From Rhodoferax sp. (GTDB taxonomy: Bacteria; Pseudomonadota; Gammaproteobacteria; Burkholderiales; Burkholderiaceae_C), in assembly GCA_024236015.1 (NCBI GenBank), contig JACKLK010000005.1:62001-126000 (forward strand): a DNA stretch of 64,000 nt, read 5' to 3'. The translations under genes were made by a program, and so were the position numbers. How positions within the stretch are numbered: the first letter of the stretch is position 1; every line of letters begins with the position of its first letter. Below the pieces are notes generated by a model. It made no database searches and was not told the origin of the DNA. It saw only the letters and a program-made list of their open reading frames with translations. Shown here in pieces: positions 60,646 through 64,000 of the stretch.

Positions 60646-61353
60646 ATGGCGCATCTGTTGATTGTGGAAGACGATGAACTGCTGCGCGACGCGCTGGGCA
60701 GCCTGCTGGGACAGGCCGGACACCAGGTGAGCATGGCGCCGGACGGCGAGTCGGCACTGGCGCAACTGCACGACAGCCGCTTCGAAGGCGTGGTGCTGGA
60801 CCTCGGCCTGCCGCGGATCGACGGCCTGACGGTGCTGCAGCGCCTGCGCGTGCAACTCCCCACGTTGCCGGTGCTGATCCTCACCGCCCGCGACGGCGTC
60901 GAGGACCGGGTGGCCGGGCTCAACGCCGGGGCGGATGACTACCTCACCAAGCCGTTCAACGGCGACGAACTGAAGGCGCGCCTGCAGTCCATGTTGCGCC
61001 GCTCCAAGCTGCCGGCCTTCGGCCAGGCCGACCTGTCGCCGGTCGGCGCGGGCCGGCGGCCGCTGCTGCGGGTGGACGCCGGCATGCCCCGTGCCTGGCT
61101 GCAGGACGACATGGTCGAGCTCACGCAGCGCGAATGGGAGTTGCTGGCGCTGCTGTTCCGGCGCCAGGGGCAGGTTGTCAGCCGCGAGGACGTGTTCGCG
61201 GCCTGGCAATCCGGCTCCGGCGAAGCCGGCGCGCTGGCCTCCAATGCGCTGGAGGTGTACGTGCATCGCTTGCGCCGCAAGCTGGCCCACCCGGCACTGC
61301 ATATCCGCAACATCCGCGGGCTGGGCTACATGATGGAACTCGGCGCGGGCTGA
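60646..61353 (+). CDS. OmpR-family response regulator, TctD/QseB-like
   Basis: A 235-residue two-component regulator. The receiver has acidic pocket Asp9-Asp10 (IVEDDELLR), the phosphorylation site Asp52 (VVLDLGLPRIDG), Thr in ILTARD and the conserved Lys in YLTKPF. The winged-helix output domain contains LTQREWELLALLFRRQGQVVSREDVFAAW and NALEVYVHRLRRKL. It starts the two-gene unit with the sensor kinase, 13 bases apart. The target is unknown; the close relatives TctD and QseB control citrate uptake and motility. Confidence 0.9.
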   Translation: MAHLLIVEDDELLRDALGSLLGQAGHQVSMAPDGESALAQLHDSRFEGVVLDLGLPRIDGLTVLQRLRVQLPTLPVLILTARDGVEDRVAGLNAGADDYLTKPFNGDELKARLQSMLRRSKLPAFGQADLSPVGAGRRPLLRVDAGMPRAWLQDDMVELTQREWELLALLFRRQGQVVSREDVFAAWQSGSGEAGALASNALEVYVHRLRRKLAHPALHIRNIRGLGYMMELGAG

Positions 61354-61366
61354 GCCGGGCACGGCC

Positions 61367-62761
61367 ATGCACCAGCCCGCCAGCCTGTCCCTGCGACGCC
61401 AGTTGCTGCTGTGGTTGTTGCTGCCGCAACTGGTGTTGTGGGCCGGCGGTGGCGTGCTGGCCTATCGCATCGCGCTCAGTTATGCCGAGAAGGCGATCGA
61501 CCAGTCGCTGACCCAGTCGGTGCGCGCGCTGGCGCGCCAGGTCAAGCCGATCGGCTCGGGCCTGCTGGTGGACTTCCCGCGCGCCGCCCAGGACGTGCTG
61601 GAGCAGGACCCGAAGGACAAGCTGAGCTACATGGTGTCGTCGCCGCCGGGCAGTTTCCTGCTGGGCAACCAGCAGTTGCCGCAACCCGGCGCGGAACCGT
61701 CGCCGCCCGGCGAGCCCGTGTTGTACCGCGCGCTGGTGGACGGCAAGCCGCAGCGCATCGTCGCGCTGGACCTGGGTTATGGCGAGGCCGATGCACCGCA
61801 GACGCTGCGCGTGCAGGTCGGCAAGAGCCTGGCGGTGCAGCAGCAGATCGCCCGCGAACTGGTGGCCGACATGCTGGCGCCGCTGCTCGCGCTGGGCCTG
61901 TTGCTGAGCCTGCTGGTCTATGGCGGCGTGCGGCGCGGCCTGGCGCCGTTGACCCGGCTCACGGCCCAGCTCGAGCACCGCTCGGTCAACGCCTTGTCGC
62001 CGATCGGCATGACGCAGGCCCCGAGCGAGGTGCATGCGCTGGTGCAGGCGGTCAACGGCCTGCTGGACGAGGTGGCGCGCAGCGTGCACCAGGAGAAACG
62101 CTTCATCAATGATGCCGCGCACCAGTTGCGCACGCCGCTGGCGGGCCTGATCAGCCAGGTCGAGCTGGCCCAGGACGAGGCCGGCGACCCGCAGTTGCGC
62201 CAGCGCCTGGGCAAGGTGCTGACCGGCGCCGAACGCAGCGCCCACCTGGTGCACCAGCTGCTGACGCTGGCGCGCAGCGAGAGCCCGGTGCGGCTGCAGG
62301 CGCTCGACCTTGCCGCACTGGCCCGTGACGTGGCACGCGAGTGGACGCCGCGCGCGATCGCGGCCGGGCTGGACCTGGGGTTCGAGGGCGAGCAGCATGT
62401 GCAGATCGACGGCGATGCGCTGCAGTTGCGCGAAGCCATGAGCAACCTGATCGACAACGCCGTGCGGTACGCCGGCACGGGCTGCACGCTGACGATCCGC
62501 CTGGCGCGTTCGGGCCGCACCGCGCAGCTGGTGTTCGAGGACAACGGTCCCGGCCTGAGCGCCGACGACCTGACCCATGTGTTCCAGCGCTTCTGGCGCG
62601 CCAGCAACCAGCCCGGTGGCTGTGGACTGGGGCTGGCGATCGTGCGCGAGATCGCGCACCGCCACGGGGGGCAGGCGCGGGTGCAGGCGGTGGCGCCGCA
62701 AGGCCTGCGTGTCGAGATCGAGTTGCCGGTCGCGGACGGCCCGGCGCAGGCTCCGCCATGA
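61367..62761 (+). CDS. Sensor histidine kinase, TctE/QseC-like
   Basis: A 464-residue membrane sensor. Helix 1 is about residues 12-40 (LLLWLLLPQLVLWAGGGVLAY) and helix 2 about 168-185 (APLLALGLLLSLLVYGGV), with a periplasmic sensing domain of about 125 residues between. A HAMP-like region follows, then the DHp domain with phospho-His in INDAAHQLRTPLAGL. The ATPase domain has EAMSNLIDNAVRYA (N box), FEDNGPGLS (G1) and GGCGLGLAIVREI (G2). It is co-transcribed with the regulator. The ligand is unknown. Confidence 0.9.
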   Translation: MHQPASLSLRRQLLLWLLLPQLVLWAGGGVLAYRIALSYAEKAIDQSLTQSVRALARQVKPIGSGLLVDFPRAAQDVLEQDPKDKLSYMVSSPPGSFLLGNQQLPQPGAEPSPPGEPVLYRALVDGKPQRIVALDLGYGEADAPQTLRVQVGKSLAVQQQIARELVADMLAPLLALGLLLSLLVYGGVRRGLAPLTRLTAQLEHRSVNALSPIGMTQAPSEVHALVQAVNGLLDEVARSVHQEKRFINDAAHQLRTPLAGLISQVELAQDEAGDPQLRQRLGKVLTGAERSAHLVHQLLTLARSESPVRLQALDLAALARDVAREWTPRAIAAGLDLGFEGEQHVQIDGDALQLREAMSNLIDNAVRYAGTGCTLTIRLARSGRTAQLVFEDNGPGLSADDLTHVFQRFWRASNQPGGCGLGLAIVREIAHRHGGQARVQAVAPQGLRVEIELPVADGPAQAPP

Positions 62762-62797
62762 CCAGGCACGGCCGGCGGTCGCGTCGGCGCTCCTGGG

Positions 62798-63853
<1,056 letters not shown>

Positions 63854-63858
63854 ACGGT

Positions 63859-64000
63859 TCAGCCTTTCACGGCGCCGGCCGTGAGTCCCTTGACGAAATA
63901 TTGCCCGGCCAGCACGTAGACCAGCATCGTGGGCAGGCCGGCGATGATGGCCGCGGCCATGTCGACGTTGTAGCTCTTGACGCTGCTGGTGGTGTTGGCC
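63859..64000 (-). CDS. CUT1-type ABC permease, C-terminal end only
   Basis: The minus strand carries the last 47 codons of a permease that runs off the window edge. It reads NTTSSVKSYNVDMAAAIIAGLPTM, then VYVLAGQYFVKGLTAGAVKG and a stop at 63861-63859. This is the standard ending of MalG/UgpE-type permeases, with the last helix and the FVKGLTAGAVKG tail. The ATPase gene starts 5 bases later. The rest of the importer lies beyond the window. Confidence 0.85.
   Translation of the reverse strand, partial: ANTTSSVKSYNVDMAAAIIAGLPTMLVYVLAGQYFVKGLTAGAVKG

Overview
The window is GC-rich, densely coded DNA from a Gram-negative bacterium, most likely a betaproteobacterium of the order Burkholderiales. 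The evidence is a Bug-type tricarboxylate-family solute-binding protein, BKACE and MttB enzymes, a TAXI TRAP transporter, TctDE/QseBC-like two-component genes, a PEP-CTERM protein and many short Burkholderiales-style operons. It looks like a chromosomal catabolic region with one mobile insertion and one defence/toxin-antitoxin island. No rRNA, tRNA, CRISPR array or phage structural gene was seen.

Layout. 0-7.2 kb: end of an MFS gene, a secreted alpha/beta hydrolase, two GNAT acetyltransferases, a SnoaL-like protein, a SelA/DgaE-like PLP enzyme and a two-RCK potassium channel with its small membrane neighbour. 7.3-14 kb: a cyclase coupled to a GMC (choline-dehydrogenase-like) oxidoreductase, a class II aldolase, a GATase1-AraC regulator, and a membrane cyclase coupled to a 2OG-Fe(II)-oxygenase-like protein. 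14.4-19.7 kb: an acyl-CoA ligase / enoyl-CoA hydratase / SDR operon, its MarR regulator and a Bug binding protein. The same 13-bp inverted repeat precedes the operon and lies between the MarR and Bug genes. 20-21.4 kb: a periplasmic PQQ sugar-dehydrogenase-like protein.

21.4-27.6 kb is an accessory island. It holds a MazEF-like pair, a ParDE-like pair and one 1437-residue NACHT/STAND ATPase that ends in a PD-(D/E)xK nuclease signature. This is the best candidate for a poorly described defence system.

27.9-30.3 kb is a carnitine-catabolism operon in the order cdhC-cdhA-cdhB. 30.5-36.2 kb: a PEP-CTERM protein built from two Hcp-like domains, a LysR regulator divergent from a DHA2 exporter, a peroxiredoxin, a DUF3703 protein and an Asp/Glu-racemase-like protein. 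36.3-41.4 kb: a fused TRAP permease, its TAXI receptor and a class III aminotransferase. 41.47-43.0 kb is an intact IS1202/ISNCY-type insertion sequence flanked by a 15-bp target duplication. 43.1-46.3 kb: a Tat-exported dienelactone hydrolase, a fatty-acid-desaturase-like membrane protein and a PhnD-like protein.

46.6-51.9 kb is a complete dipeptide/oligopeptide-type ABC importer (receptor, two permeases, one fused double ATPase), with an attenuator-like hairpin after the receptor gene and a terminator at the end. 52-57.9 kb: a small orphan protein, a DODA/LigB-type dioxygenase, a GSA-type aminotransferase, the remains of a LysR gene, a non-pyrrolysine MttB methyltransferase and folD. 57.9-60.5 kb: a three-gene membrane operon (DUF2157, DUF4401, GDYXXLXY). 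60.6-62.8 kb: a TctDE-like two-component system. 62.8-64 kb: a MalK/UgpC-type ATPase and the end of its permease.

A recurring but unproven theme is quaternary-amine and one-carbon metabolism: a choline-dehydrogenase-like enzyme, a CdhR/GbdR-type regulator, carnitine genes, MttB and FolD.
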